DNA of 64,000 bases from JAAYTY01 sp964569245 (GCA_964569245.1 CAZMTK010000003.1:178702-242701), one strand, 5' to 3'; shown: positions 49,921 to 59,255, counted from the stretch's first letter. The notes: generated by a model not told the origin, from the letters alone. Numbers and translations are program-made.

Positions 49921-52900
49921 TCAGCCTATCCTGAAGCGCTCGGTTCCCACCTCGCGTATGGTGGCCTTGTAAACGCCCGCAGCGGTCATCGGAACCGGGA
50001 TCTGGGCCGGCCTGCCGGCGACGGCCGGCATCACGAGTCTTCCTGTGCCGTCCCACAGGACGCGGGCATCGCCGGTCCTCCAGTAGGCCGCCGCACGATC
50101 GCCGGCATGCCGGGCGACGAGCGACCCGATCTCCTCCGTGATGTCGGCTGCGTGCTTCAGCCTTGAACGCACCTCTCCGGGCAGCATCTCCAGGAGTATC
50201 TCCCAGCTCTGCAAGCCGGAAGCGGGGCTCACGGCCTGATCGAACATCCTCACCCGCCCGTCGAAGCTGACCCGGGTCCCCTCCTCCTCGAGACCGGTCG
50301 TCCCCGGCAGGAGCATGTCTGCTGCGCGAGTCGTCTCGGTCTGGGCCCAGTCCATGACCGCGAGGTACTCCAGGCTCCCGAGGAGCCTCGCGGTCCTCTC
50401 TTCGCGAAGGGGATCCTCTCCTATCACCAGCGCTCCCCTGATCGCACCCTTCGACAGGAGAGCCGCGAGTCCGGCACCGTCCCTCGCCCCGGGAAGCTCT
50501 GCGGAGCGGGCCCTGCCCGCGGAGAACGCCGGGTCCGCTCCCGAGAGCGCAAGAGCCGCGGCATTCGATGCCGTGCGGAGAAGGAGGAGGTCGGCCCGAA
50601 TGCCCGCCTTCCGCAGCAGCAGTACGAGATCGGCGAGCATCTCGGTGTCGCCCGGCGCCCTGTCCTGCGCCCTGTCCACGGAATGCACCACCGCGATGCG
50701 TCCGGCGTCGGCGATGATGTCCACGGCGCTCCTGATCACATCTGCGTCCACGCCGGTCTCCGAGGCGACCCTGTTCATCGGGAAGTCCAGTGCGGAGAGG
50801 AACGCCGGTCCCCCGTCCATGGACGCTATCGCGGCCTTGCCCGGGATGCCCCGCTCTGTCAGGGCCTGCACGATTCCGGCCCAGAGGATGGAGGCGCGGC
50901 CCCTCATGGGATCCATCGAGACGGACCCGAAGGCCCTGTCGGCCTGGTCGAGGATCGAGTTCACCACGAGCAGGCCGGCGTTGTTCCTCCTCACCGCGTC
51001 CAGGACGTCCACGACCATCACGGGGTGGTCCGACTCCAGGCTGGTGTTGCTGCAGATCACGAGGTCGGCCTCCGCAAGGGCTTCGCGCCCTGCCGTGCAG
51101 GCGGTGAATCCCAGAATGCCGTCTAGTGCGTCCGGCGGGGAACCGTAGAGGGTCTCGGAAAGAGATCCGATGTTGCCCGTGTGCAGGACATCGCGGGCGA
51201 CCAGACCCGCAAGGTACATCACCTCGGAAGTGCTCTCGGGAGAGACGAAGACCGCCACGGATTCCGGGCCGTGCGCAGCGGCGATGCGCTTCAGGCCCTC
51301 GACCGCCTCTCGGGCGGCTTCGCAGGGATCGGTCCGGACCAGGTCGCCGCCCCTCCTCGCGAAGGCGGCCCTCACCCGCTTCTGCCTTATGTAGAGCTCG
51401 TTCGCGAATCTGCCGTACCTGCAAAGGTACTCACCCGGGCGGTCCGGCGACTTGAGATAGTATCTGTCCCTGCCGAAGCTGCGGAGCTCGACCGGGCAGA
51501 GCAGCGAACAGAGGGAGCAGTGCGTCTCCGCGCTCTCGTATTCGAGACAGGCCCTTCCGGGGAAGGGGAACTTGACCGTGAGGGCGCCCGTGGGGCACGA
51601 GTCCACGCAGTTTCCGCAGCTCACGCAGTTCGTCTCTACGAGAGGGTCGTTCATCGCGGGGCGCATCTCCGTGCGGAAGCCCCGGCCGACGAGGCCCAGG
51701 GCCGAGACCGGGAGAACTCTCGCGCACGTCCTGATGCAGCGGCCGCAAAGTATGCACTTGTTGGGGTCATAGACGATGTGGGGATGCCTGTCGTCGATGC
51801 GGTGCTTTCTCACGTGGCCGAAGTACCGGCTCATGTCCACGCCGTACTCCTCCGCACGCAGCCGGAGGTCGCAGTCGTCGAATCTCAGGCAGCCGCAGGA
51901 CAGGCACCTCTCGCTCTCGTGCATCATGTCGTCGAAGTCGAATCCTGTGGCGACCTCCCTGAAGCTGCCGCGCCTCTCGTCCACCGGCATCTGCTCCACC
52001 TCGTGCCGCGGGCTCTGCTTGACGTCTCCGAGCTCGGCCTTCCCGGGCTTCGCCCACAGGTCCTTCCGCACGGCGAAAGGCTGCGGCATCGGCTCGCCTG
52101 AGAGCCATGAGTGTATCGAGAGGGCTGCGGTCCGTCCGTCGGCGATCGCGTCTATGACCACGGTGGGACCGTCGTCGGCGGCGTCGCCGCCCGCGAATAC
52201 GCCCTCTATGTCGGTTCGCATCGTGGCTGTGTCCACCGAAACGGTGCCCCACTTCGTTACCTTCGGCCCTGCCTCGGCAAGCCCCTCCAGCAGAGGGGAC
52301 TGGCCTATGGCCGACACCGCGAGCTGGCAGGGCAGGTCGAATTCGGAGCCCTCGAGGGGCACGGGGCGCTTCCTGCCCGAGGCGTCCGGCTCCCCCAGCT
52401 TCATACGTATGCACTTGAGGGCCTTGAGTCTCCCGCCCTCCGACACGATGCCCACAGGCGCGGCAAGCTCCATTATCTCGACGCCTTCGTGGATGCTCTC
52501 CTCGATCTCCATGGGATCGGCCGGCATCTCCGCCCTGGTTCTGCGGTATAGCAGGATCACCTTGTCGGCGTTGAGTCTCCATGCGGTGCGCGCGACGTCC
52601 ATGGCGGTGTTTCCGCCGCCGACCACCACAACGGTGCCGGAGATGGGCGTGCGGTCGTAGTACTTTTCACGGAGGAAGTCTATGCCGTTCACCACCCCCT
52701 CGGTCTCGAACTCCCCGTCCACTCTCATGGGGTTCCCGGCCCAGGCGCCCGCCGCTATGAACACGGCGTCGTGGCGCCTCCGAAGCTCCTCCATCGAAAT
52801 GTCCCTGCCGACCTTCGTGCCCGTGAGGATCTCGACTCCGGCCTTCCGGATGTGGTCGATCTCCGCGTCCAGTGTCTCGTCGGTGAGCCTGTAGACGGGG

Positions 52901-53604
52901 ATGCCGTAGCGCACCATGCCGCCGGCCTTCTCCATCATCTCGTAAACGACGACCTTGTAGCCCTTCCGGCCGAGGAACCATCCGGCCGAGAGACCCGCAG
53001 GCCCGCCTCCGACTATGCCGACGGACTTGCCGTTCGGCGGAGCGCACTCCACCTCTCCGCCATAGACTCCCGGGGCGTCCGTGACGAACCTCTTGACCGC
53101 GTTGATGCCCACCGCGCTGTCCACGTCGGCTCGACGGCAGACCACCTCGCACTTGCGGACGCACACCCGGCCGCAGACGGCCGGGAGGGGGTTGTTCTCC
53201 CTTATGAGGTCCACGGCCTTGCGGTACTCGCCCATCGCCGCGAGGGCGATGTATCCCTGCGCGTCCACCCCGGCCGGGCAGCCCAGTTTGCACGGTGAGA
53301 GGCAGTCCGCATAGTGGTTCGAGAGCAGCAGCTCCAGCGCCGTCTTTCTCGAAGCCCTCACGCGCTCGCTCGAGGTCTCGACCTCCATGCCGGGGGCCAC
53401 CCGGGTTGCGCAAGAAGGCACCAGGTTCGGCCTTCCCTTCACCTCTACCACGCACACGAAGCAGGAGCCGTAGGGCTCCAGCTCGGGCGAGTGGCACAGC
53501 GTGGGAATGTCGTCGAGAGACTGTTCCCGGACCACTTCCAGTATCGTCTGTCCGGGGCGGGCTTCGACCTCCCGGCCGTTGATCGTGAGCCTGATGTTCT
53601 CCAT
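49921..53604 (-). CDS. Stn-type transhydrogenase large subunit: 2Fe-2S / NfnB-GltD / NuoG-like fusion
   Basis: A 1227-residue fusion. Residues 1-80: plant-type 2Fe-2S domain (Cys37, 48, 51, 65). About 95-160: Fe-S motifs of the GltD/NfnB type (Cys101, 105, 109 and 144, 148, 152, 156). About 193-500: FAD and NAD(P) Rossmann folds (GIVGGGPAGLSAG, VVVVGGGNTAMDVART, GVFAGGDAADDGP). About 565-675: further Cys motifs and two 4Fe-4S clusters (617-627, 660-670). About 696-1227: NuoG/molybdopterin-oxidoreductase-like domain with its N-terminal cluster (Cys696, 699, 703, 728). No catalytic Cys/Sec is seen where formate dehydrogenases carry it, and no H-cluster motifs. With the NuoE and NuoF genes upstream this matches Stn-type electron-bifurcating transhydrogenase better than hydrogenase or formate dehydrogenase. 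Start ATG follows GGAGGGCGACG. Confidence 0.85.
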   Translation of the reverse strand: MENIRLTINGREVEARPGQTILEVVREQSLDDIPTLCHSPELEPYGSCFVCVVEVKGRPNLVPSCATRVAPGMEVETSSERVRASRKTALELLLSNHYADCLSPCKLGCPAGVDAQGYIALAAMGEYRKAVDLIRENNPLPAVCGRVCVRKCEVVCRRADVDSAVGINAVKRFVTDAPGVYGGEVECAPPNGKSVGIVGGGPAGLSAGWFLGRKGYKVVVYEMMEKAGGMVRYGIPVYRLTDETLDAEIDHIRKAGVEILTGTKVGRDISMEELRRRHDAVFIAAGAWAGNPMRVDGEFETEGVVNGIDFLREKYYDRTPISGTVVVVGGGNTAMDVARTAWRLNADKVILLYRRTRAEMPADPMEIEESIHEGVEIMELAAPVGIVSEGGRLKALKCIRMKLGEPDASGRKRPVPLEGSEFDLPCQLAVSAIGQSPLLEGLAEAGPKVTKWGTVSVDTATMRTDIEGVFAGGDAADDGPTVVIDAIADGRTAALSIHSWLSGEPMPQPFAVRKDLWAKPGKAELGDVKQSPRHEVEQMPVDERRGSFREVATGFDFDDMMHESERCLSCGCLRFDDCDLRLRAEEYGVDMSRYFGHVRKHRIDDRHPHIVYDPNKCILCGRCIRTCARVLPVSALGLVGRGFRTEMRPAMNDPLVETNCVSCGNCVDSCPTGALTVKFPFPGRACLEYESAETHCSLCSLLCPVELRSFGRDRYYLKSPDRPGEYLCRYGRFANELYIRQKRVRAAFARRGGDLVRTDPCEAAREAVEGLKRIAAAHGPESVAVFVSPESTSEVMYLAGLVARDVLHTGNIGSLSETLYGSPPDALDGILGFTACTAGREALAEADLVICSNTSLESDHPVMVVDVLDAVRRNNAGLLVVNSILDQADRAFGSVSMDPMRGRASILWAGIVQALTERGIPGKAAIASMDGGPAFLSALDFPMNRVASETGVDADVIRSAVDIIADAGRIAVVHSVDRAQDRAPGDTEMLADLVLLLRKAGIRADLLLLRTASNAAALALSGADPAFSAGRARSAELPGARDGAGLAALLSKGAIRGALVIGEDPLREERTARLLGSLEYLAVMDWAQTETTRAADMLLPGTTGLEEEGTRVSFDGRVRMFDQAVSPASGLQSWEILLEMLPGEVRSRLKHAADITEEIGSLVARHAGDRAAAYWRTGDARVLWDGTGRLVMPAVAGRPAQIPVPMTAAGVYKATIREVGTERFRIG

Positions 53605-53614
53605 CGTCGCCCTC

Positions 53615-55387
53615 CTAGCTTCTCAGAATGGCGCCGAAGTTGCAGCTCGAGATGCAGCGGCCGCACTTCACGCACTTCGAGGTGTCGATGACGTGGGGCT
53701 TGCCCTTCTCCCCGGTGATTGCGCCGACGGGGCAGTTCTTCGCGCACAGGCCGCACCCCACGCATCTTTCCGGATCTATGGAGAAGGTCACCAGCGCCAG
53801 GCAGCTCCCCGCCGGGCATCTGCGGTCCGCGATGTGCGCCTCGTACTCGTCTCGGAAGTACCTGATCGTCGTGAGGACGGGATTGGGGGCGGTCTGCCCC
53901 AGTCCGCAGAGGCTGGCCTCCTTGATCTTCACCGCCAGGTCCTCGAGCCTCGGGATGTCCTCGGGGGTTCCCTCGCCCCTCGTGATGCGCTCGAGGATCT
54001 CGAGCATCCTCAGCGTTCCGATCCTGCAGAAGGTGCACTTGCCGCAGGACTCGTTCTGGGTGAACTCGAGGAAGAAGCGGGCGATCTCCACCATGCATGT
54101 GGTCTCGTCCAGCACCACCATGCCGCCCGAGCCCATGATGGCGCCCGTGCGGGGTATGCTCTCGAAATCGACCGGGGTGTCCCCCATCGAGGCAGGTATG
54201 CACCCGCCCGAGGGGCCGCCCATCTGAACCGCCTTGAAGGCCCTGCCCTCCTTGATCCCGCCTCCGACCCCGAACACGAGCTCGTTGATGGTCATCCCCA
54301 TGGGCACTTCGGCCAGGCCGCCCTTGGCGACCCGCCCCGCCAGGGCGAAGACCTTCGTGCCCCTGCTCTTCTCCGTCCCTACGGAAGCGAAGGCTGCGGC
54401 GCCGTTGGAGATGATCCACGGCACGTTGGCATAGGTCTCTACGTTGTTGTTGTTGGTCGGCTTCCTCCAGAGCCCCTTCTCGGCGGGGAATGGCGGGCGT
54501 ATCCGGGGCATGCCCCGCTCCCCCTCGATCGAGGCGAACAGGGCGGTCTCCTCGCCGCACACGAACGCACCGGCGCCCTGCTTGATCTTCAGGTCGAAGT
54601 CCAGACCCGAGCCCAGGATGTTCCTGCCCAGGTAGCCCCTGCCCCTCGCCGCCTCAATCGCCAGGGTGAGGCGCCTGATCGCAAGGGGATACTCGGCGCG
54701 GCAGTAGATGTACCCGGCGGTGCCTCCTATGGCGCGCGCGGCGATTATCATCCCCTCGAGCACAGAATGAGGGTCGCTCTCCAGCACCGAGCGGTCCATG
54801 AATGCACCCGGGTCGCCCTCGTCGGCGTTGCAGACGATGTACTTCACCGGGCCGGGGCTGCCCGCGGCGAACGACCACTTGGCTCCCGTGGGGAATCCGG
54901 CCCCACCGCGGCCCCTCAGACCCGAGGCCTTGATCTCTTCGATGATCTCCGCCGGCTTCATCTCCAGCAGGGCTTTCCGCAGGGCGGCGTATCCCCCTGC
55001 CGCCTCGTACTCGTCTATGGATTCGGGGTCTATGACGCCGCAGTTCCTGAGGACTATCCTCCGCTGCTTCTCGAGGAACGGCCCCTCGCTCCCCTTCTCG
55101 GCGTCGTCCCCGAAGGTCTTTATGACCCATTCGTCGACGGGGGCTCCTTCCAGCACGTGGCGCTGCCAGATCTCGGCGGCCCGCTCCGCAGTCACGTCGC
55201 CGTAGACGGTTCGTCGGCCGTCCTCTCTAACCTCCACGACAGGCTCGCGGAAGCACATCCCTATGCAGCCGGTGATTCCCACCTCGCAGCCGGAGCCCTC
55301 CGAAAGCTCGCGAAGCCTGTCGTAGGACGCCTGGGCGCCTGCGCTCAGACCGCAGGTCCCCATCCCGACTACAACCTTCCTCTTCAT
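53615..55387 (-). CDS. NuoF/HydB-like NADH-binding flavoprotein subunit
   Basis: A 590-residue subunit of a bifurcating complex. N-terminal thioredoxin-like 2Fe-2S domain (MGTCGLSAG and GITGCIGMCF, Cys12, 41 and 45 plus one more), then the NuoF core with FMN/NADH motifs GLRGRGGAGFPTGAKW, NADEGDPGAFMD, CGEETALFASIEG and RKPTNNNNVETYANV, the 4Fe-4S site ESCGKCTFCRIGT, and at the end two 4Fe-4S ferredoxin motifs (CVGCGLCAKNCP, CVKCGRCISSCN). It is the HydB-type arrangement of electron-bifurcating hydrogenases and related enzymes. The ATG at 55387 overlaps the NuoE stop (ATGA); the longer frame upstream is rejected. Confidence 0.93.
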   Translation of the reverse strand: MKRKVVVGMGTCGLSAGAQASYDRLRELSEGSGCEVGITGCIGMCFREPVVEVREDGRRTVYGDVTAERAAEIWQRHVLEGAPVDEWVIKTFGDDAEKGSEGPFLEKQRRIVLRNCGVIDPESIDEYEAAGGYAALRKALLEMKPAEIIEEIKASGLRGRGGAGFPTGAKWSFAAGSPGPVKYIVCNADEGDPGAFMDRSVLESDPHSVLEGMIIAARAIGGTAGYIYCRAEYPLAIRRLTLAIEAARGRGYLGRNILGSGLDFDLKIKQGAGAFVCGEETALFASIEGERGMPRIRPPFPAEKGLWRKPTNNNNVETYANVPWIISNGAAAFASVGTEKSRGTKVFALAGRVAKGGLAEVPMGMTINELVFGVGGGIKEGRAFKAVQMGGPSGGCIPASMGDTPVDFESIPRTGAIMGSGGMVVLDETTCMVEIARFFLEFTQNESCGKCTFCRIGTLRMLEILERITRGEGTPEDIPRLEDLAVKIKEASLCGLGQTAPNPVLTTIRYFRDEYEAHIADRRCPAGSCLALVTFSIDPERCVGCGLCAKNCPVGAITGEKGKPHVIDTSKCVKCGRCISSCNFGAILRS

Positions 55388-55896
55388 GCGCCGGCCTCCC
55401 TCGCGCACTCGCCGCCGGTGTTCGCGGGCTTCGCCGCCGCGTCCCTCCTGCGGATATCCCTGAGAATCCTGCGCACGGCCGCCGGCGTGAGCTTTCCGTG
55501 CGTTTCGTCGTTGATCATCATCACAGGGGCGAGAGAGCAGCAGCCCAGGCAGGCCACCGTGGTCAGGGTGAACAGGCCGTCGGACGTCGTGCCCCCGATC
55601 TCGACCGAGAGCTCGTCCTCGATCGCGTCTATGAGCATGCGCGAGCTGGACACGTGGCATGCCGTGCCGTCGCAGACCCGGATCACGTACCTTCCCATGG
55701 GCTGCAGCCTGAACTGGCTGTAGAATGTGATCACCCCGTACACGGACGCCTCGGGCGTGCCCGTTACGTCCGCGATGTACTTTATCGCCCTGCGCGGGAT
55801 GTAGCCGAAATGGTCCTGGGCCGACTGCAGCAGCGGTATGAGCTCGCCCTGCGCTCCGTCGTACCGCCAGAGCCTGTAGTTGAAGGTCTCCTCCAT
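55384..55896 (-). CDS. NuoE/HydC-like thioredoxin-fold 2Fe-2S subunit
   Basis: A 170-residue subunit with an N-terminal helical part (LLQSAQDHFGYIPRRAIKYIADV, GVITFYSQFRL) and a thioredoxin-like 2Fe-2S domain: ligands in VCDGTACHVSSS and TVACLGCCSLAP. It passes electrons between the NuoF-like flavin and the rest of the complex. First of the three structural genes; 13 bases separate it from the response regulator upstream. Confidence 0.93.
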   Translation of the reverse strand: MEETFNYRLWRYDGAQGELIPLLQSAQDHFGYIPRRAIKYIADVTGTPEASVYGVITFYSQFRLQPMGRYVIRVCDGTACHVSSSRMLIDAIEDELSVEIGGTTSDGLFTLTTVACLGCCSLAPVMMINDETHGKLTPAAVRRILRDIRRRDAAAKPANTGGECAREAGA

Positions 55897-55909
55897 CAGG
55901 CCTGCTCTC

Positions 55910-56896
55910 CTACTCGTCCACGAGCCTGATGACGCGGGCCTCCCTGACCCTCAGCACCCCGTCTATCTGGCTCAGCTTCTCTATGATTCTCGGCGTGCGA
56001 CCGACAGCCCCCTGGCCGGTGATCATCCCGACGAGCCGGCTGCCGCCGTCTATCACGTCGCAGAACACCACCTCGTCGATGAAGAAGACCGTCGTGAAGA
56101 TCTTCTGTATCGCCTCTTTCTCTATGTCCACGATGATGTAGCTTATCGTCCCCGGCTGGCGCCGCGCCTCCTCGCCTGCAGGCGCCTTCACGGTCCTGCG
56201 GTAGGTCTCGATGAACTCCTTCACGTCGCGGTCGAGCTTCGGCCGCTCCACAGGGGAGACAGAAACCACCTCCAGCCCGGGGATCGCCTTGACCTGCGCG
56301 AAGAGCGCGTCGATGCCTGTCCGAGAGTCGGCATGGGCCAGCAGAATGATGTCCACGTCGCCCCGCACCGCGTCGCAGGACTGCACCCCCTCCAGGTCGT
56401 GGAGCGTGTTGAAGATCTCCATGCTCCTGCTCTGGTCCTGTATCCTTATCGTGAGGTACGCGCTCACGGATTCGCGCATCTCCAGCGCGGGCTCCGCTCT
56501 TTCGGGGGCCGGAGCGGTTCTCCCGGGGGACAGCTGCTCCATCGCCTGCACGAGGTCGGATATCTCGAACGGCTTGTCCAGGTAGCCGGTGTTGCTCTCG
56601 GCGAGGGCCGTGAACTTCAGTCTGTCGTCGCCGAAGCCGGTGATGACCAGCACGGGCAGCTCCGGGAACTGGTTCTTGATCACCTTGAGTATCTTCATGC
56701 CGTCGATGTCGGGCATGAAGATGTCGGTGACGAGGTAGTCGTATCCCGAACCCTCGCTTCTGGTTCTGTTCAGCTCGTGGACGGCCGAGATCCCGTCGGG
56801 ACAGGCCGTGACGCTGTAGCCCTCCTGCGTGAGCCCGATGGTCAGGTTGCGCCTGATCTCGGCCTCGTCGTCTATGACCAGGACCTTGCCCTTCAC
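55910..56896 (-). CDS. Response regulator: receiver plus two Lrp/AsnC ligand-binding-like domains
   Basis: A 328-residue protein. The GTG at 56896 overlaps the NfnB stop (GTGA). Residues 1-120 are a receiver: VLVIDDEAEIRR, phospho-acceptor Asp58 (YLVTDIFMPDIDG), TGFG and Lys in YLDKPFE. Residues about 140-220 (SAYLTIRIQDQSRSMEIFNT ... GVQSCDAVRGDVDIILLAHA ... IPGLEVVSVSPV) follow the RAM/AsnC_trans_reg pattern of Lrp ligand-binding domains, and a second, more divergent copy appears to span about 245-328. No helix-turn-helix is seen. It lies between nfnB and the Stn-like genes, so it may couple redox or amino-acid state to these enzymes, possibly by protein contact. Confidence 0.8.
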   Translation of the reverse strand: MKGKVLVIDDEAEIRRNLTIGLTQEGYSVTACPDGISAVHELNRTRSEGSGYDYLVTDIFMPDIDGMKILKVIKNQFPELPVLVITGFGDDRLKFTALAESNTGYLDKPFEISDLVQAMEQLSPGRTAPAPERAEPALEMRESVSAYLTIRIQDQSRSMEIFNTLHDLEGVQSCDAVRGDVDIILLAHADSRTGIDALFAQVKAIPGLEVVSVSPVERPKLDRDVKEFIETYRRTVKAPAGEEARRQPGTISYIIVDIEKEAIQKIFTTVFFIDEVVFCDVIDGGSRLVGMITGQGAVGRTPRIIEKLSQIDGVLRVREARVIRLVDE

Positions 56897-58353
56897 TGCG
56901 CTCCTCCCTCTGCGGAAACAAGCTGATCGAGATCGTCCCATCTGCCGGTCATCATATAGGCGTGCATCGCCCTCGCGGCGATCCTCCCCTGGCCCATGGC
57001 CAGGATGACGGTCGCCGCTCCGAGGACTATGTCGCCGCCCGCGAACACCCCCCTGACCGATGTCTGTCCGGTGGTCTCGTTCACCACGATGCCTCCCCAG
57101 CGGCTGGTCTCGATCTCGGGGAACGAGGAGGCTATCAGGGGATTCGGGCTGTTCCCGATGGCGACGAGCACTGCGTCGGTCTCCTCCACGAAGTCAGAGC
57201 CCTTTACCGGCACCGGCCTCCGCCGTCCCGAGGAGTCGGGCTCGCCCAGCTCCATGCGCTCGATCCTCATGCCCCTCACCCAGCCCTTCTCGTCGCCGAT
57301 GAGCTCCAGAGGGGCTTCGAGGAGATGGAACTCCACCCCCTCCTCCTTCGCGTGGTGGACCTCCTCTATCCTCGCAGGGAGTTCCGCCTCGGACCGCCTG
57401 TAGACGATCAGCGACCTCTCGGCGCCCATGCGGAGGGCCGTGCGGGCGCAGTCCATCGCCACGTTGCCGCCGCCGACGGTGATGATCTTGCGGCCGCGGA
57501 AGATGGGCGTGTCGCTAGCCGGAAAGTCATAGGCCTTCATGAGGTTTGCGCGGGTCAGATACTCGTTCGCAGAATAGACCCCGAGGAGGTTCTCGCCGGG
57601 GACGCCCATGAACTTGGGCAGCCCGGCTCCGCTTCCCACGAACACGGAGTCGAACTCATCGAGGATCTCCCTCATCGGGCGAGTGCGGCCCACGATGCAG
57701 TTCATCCGGAACTCGACGCCCAGATTCCGCAGGTACTCGGCCTCGCGCCTCACGATCTCCTTTGGGAGCCTGAACTCGGGGATGCCGTACACGAGAACGC
57801 CGCCGGCCTTGTGCAGCGCCTCGAAGACCGTCACATCGTGGCCGAGAAGGATCAGGTCCCCCGCTACGGTGAGGCCGGCCGGACCGCTGCCCACCACCGC
57901 CACCCGCTTCCCGGTGGGGGCCGCCTTCCGGGGGATCTCCTGCTTCCCCTGCGTCCTCTCCCAGTCGGCCAGGAACCTCTCTATCCTGCCGATGCCCACC
58001 GACTTCGTCGGGTCGTGGTGGAACTTCCCGACGGTGCAGGCAAGCTGGCACTGCTGCTCCTGCGGACAGACCCTTCCACACACGGCGGGAAGAGAGTTCC
58101 TGCTCCTGATGATCCTTATGCCCGCCGCGAAGTCCCCGTTCTCCACCGCCTCGAGGAATCCGGGTATGTCGATGCCGACCGGGCAGCCCTCGGTGCAGAA
58201 GGGCTTCCTGCACCTCACGCATCGCTTCGCCTCGGTCATCGCGGCCTCGGGCGTGAAGCCCAGGGGGACCTCCCTCTGGTTGCGGATCCTCTCCGCCGGG
58301 TCCTGCTCGGGCATTGGCTGGGGAGGAATGGCCAGCCTCTCCTTAGCGTCCAT
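56893..58353 (-). CDS. nfnB: NfnB: NADPH-binding subunit of NADH-dependent ferredoxin:NADP+ oxidoreductase
   Basis: A 486-residue GltD-like flavoprotein, the large subunit of the electron-bifurcating transhydrogenase. N-terminal Fe-S motifs (CVRCRKPFCTEGCP and CGRVCPQEQQCQLAC), FAD motif VVGSGPAGLTVAG, central LVYGIPEFRLPK, NADPH motif VGGGNVAMDCART and C-terminal GVFAGGDIVLGAATVI. Glutamate-synthase small subunits share all this; the paired NfnA gene decides for Nfn. It overlaps nfnA by 11 bases. The SSGRRRP segment and the homologous region of the 1227-residue protein are alike, so the two are paralogues. Confidence 0.92.
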   Translation of the reverse strand: MDAKERLAIPPQPMPEQDPAERIRNQREVPLGFTPEAAMTEAKRCVRCRKPFCTEGCPVGIDIPGFLEAVENGDFAAGIRIIRSRNSLPAVCGRVCPQEQQCQLACTVGKFHHDPTKSVGIGRIERFLADWERTQGKQEIPRKAAPTGKRVAVVGSGPAGLTVAGDLILLGHDVTVFEALHKAGGVLVYGIPEFRLPKEIVRREAEYLRNLGVEFRMNCIVGRTRPMREILDEFDSVFVGSGAGLPKFMGVPGENLLGVYSANEYLTRANLMKAYDFPASDTPIFRGRKIITVGGGNVAMDCARTALRMGAERSLIVYRRSEAELPARIEEVHHAKEEGVEFHLLEAPLELIGDEKGWVRGMRIERMELGEPDSSGRRRPVPVKGSDFVEETDAVLVAIGNSPNPLIASSFPEIETSRWGGIVVNETTGQTSVRGVFAGGDIVLGAATVILAMGQGRIAARAMHAYMMTGRWDDLDQLVSAEGGAQ

Positions 58354-59200
58354 TCTGCATCACCTCCCCGAGCCTGCACTCGCTCTCCCAGTGCTCCAGA
58401 GCCGCCCTCTCGCTCTCTCTGTATGCCCCCAGCCTGGTCATCAGCTCGTCGAAGTCCACGGCGTGGCCGTCGAACTCCGGTCCGTCCACGCATGCGAACC
58501 TGGTCTCGCCGTCCACGGTGACCCGGCAGCAGCCGCACATGCCCGTCCCGTCTATCATTATCGGGTTGAGGCTCACGGTAGTGGGAATCCCCAGCTCCTT
58601 CGTGAGCCTGCTCACGAACTTCATCATCACCGGCGGACCGATGGCGAACACGTGGTCCACCTTCTCGCCCCTGTCCACGATCATCCTGATTCCGTCGGTG
58701 GAGAGGCCCTTCGCTCCCCGCGACCCGTCGTCGGTCATGATCACGAGCTCGTCGCTCACGGCCGCCATCTCGTCCACCATGATGAGCAGGTCGGCGCTGC
58801 GGGCGCACAGGAGGGTAATCACCCTGTTGCCTGCCTGGTGCAGGGCTTGCGTGATGGGATAGAGCGGCGCGGTGCCTATGCCGCCCCCGCAGCATATCAC
58901 GGTTCCGAACTTCTCGATGTGCGTCGGCCTCCCCAGAGGGCCGGCAAGGTCGCAGAGCGAGTCTCCCGGCTCCATCAGCGACATCTGTCTCGTGGACTTG
59001 CCCACGGCCTGCACTATCAGGGTGACGGTTCCGCCAAGCGGATCGGCGTCGGCGATGGTCAGAGGCACTCTCTCGCCGGTCTCGCAGACCCTGACGATCA
59101 CGAACTGGCCGGGCTTCCTGTGCGCAGAGGTCTCGGGCGCCTCGACGACATAACGGAAAACGTCCGGTCCCAGCCTGTCCTTCGCAAGCAGCCTGTTCAT
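58343..59200 (-). CDS. nfnA: NfnA: FAD/NAD-binding small subunit of Nfn transhydrogenase
   Basis: A 285-residue ferredoxin-NADP+ reductase-family protein with a 2Fe-2S cluster. FAD part RVPLTIADAD, NAD-binding CCGGGIGTAPLYPI, and the cluster motif DGTGMCGCCRVTVDG ... FACVDGPEFDG with Cys spacing and the preceding Asp typical of NfnA. NfnAB reduces two NADP+ with one NADH and reduced ferredoxin, or the reverse. It is the second gene of the run, 55 bases after the PEP-synthase-like gene. Confidence 0.92.
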   Translation of the reverse strand: MNRLLAKDRLGPDVFRYVVEAPETSAHRKPGQFVIVRVCETGERVPLTIADADPLGGTVTLIVQAVGKSTRQMSLMEPGDSLCDLAGPLGRPTHIEKFGTVICCGGGIGTAPLYPITQALHQAGNRVITLLCARSADLLIMVDEMAAVSDELVIMTDDGSRGAKGLSTDGIRMIVDRGEKVDHVFAIGPPVMMKFVSRLTKELGIPTTVSLNPIMIDGTGMCGCCRVTVDGETRFACVDGPEFDGHAVDFDELMTRLGAYRESERAALEHWESECRLGEVMQNGR

Positions 59201-59255
59201 GCAGCCTCCTGACCGCTTCGCCCGTCGGGGGCGGTTGACGTGGCAGCCGTGCGCG

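Noticed and set aside
49921..53604. NAD-dependent formate dehydrogenase alpha subunit
   Set aside because: The N-terminal cluster is present, but the position of the catalytic Cys or Sec is occupied by LSETLYG, and the NfnB-like domain is foreign to that family.
49921..55896. Electron-bifurcating [FeFe]-hydrogenase operon (HydABC)
   Set aside because: The NuoE and NuoF genes fit, but the third protein has no H-cluster motifs (no TSCCP, PCxxK or EVMACPGGC pattern) and instead carries an NfnB-like flavoprotein plus NuoG-like domain.
56893..58353. Glutamate synthase small subunit (GltD)
   Set aside because: Sequence motifs are shared, but the overlapping nfnA gene and absence of a gltB gene favour NfnB.
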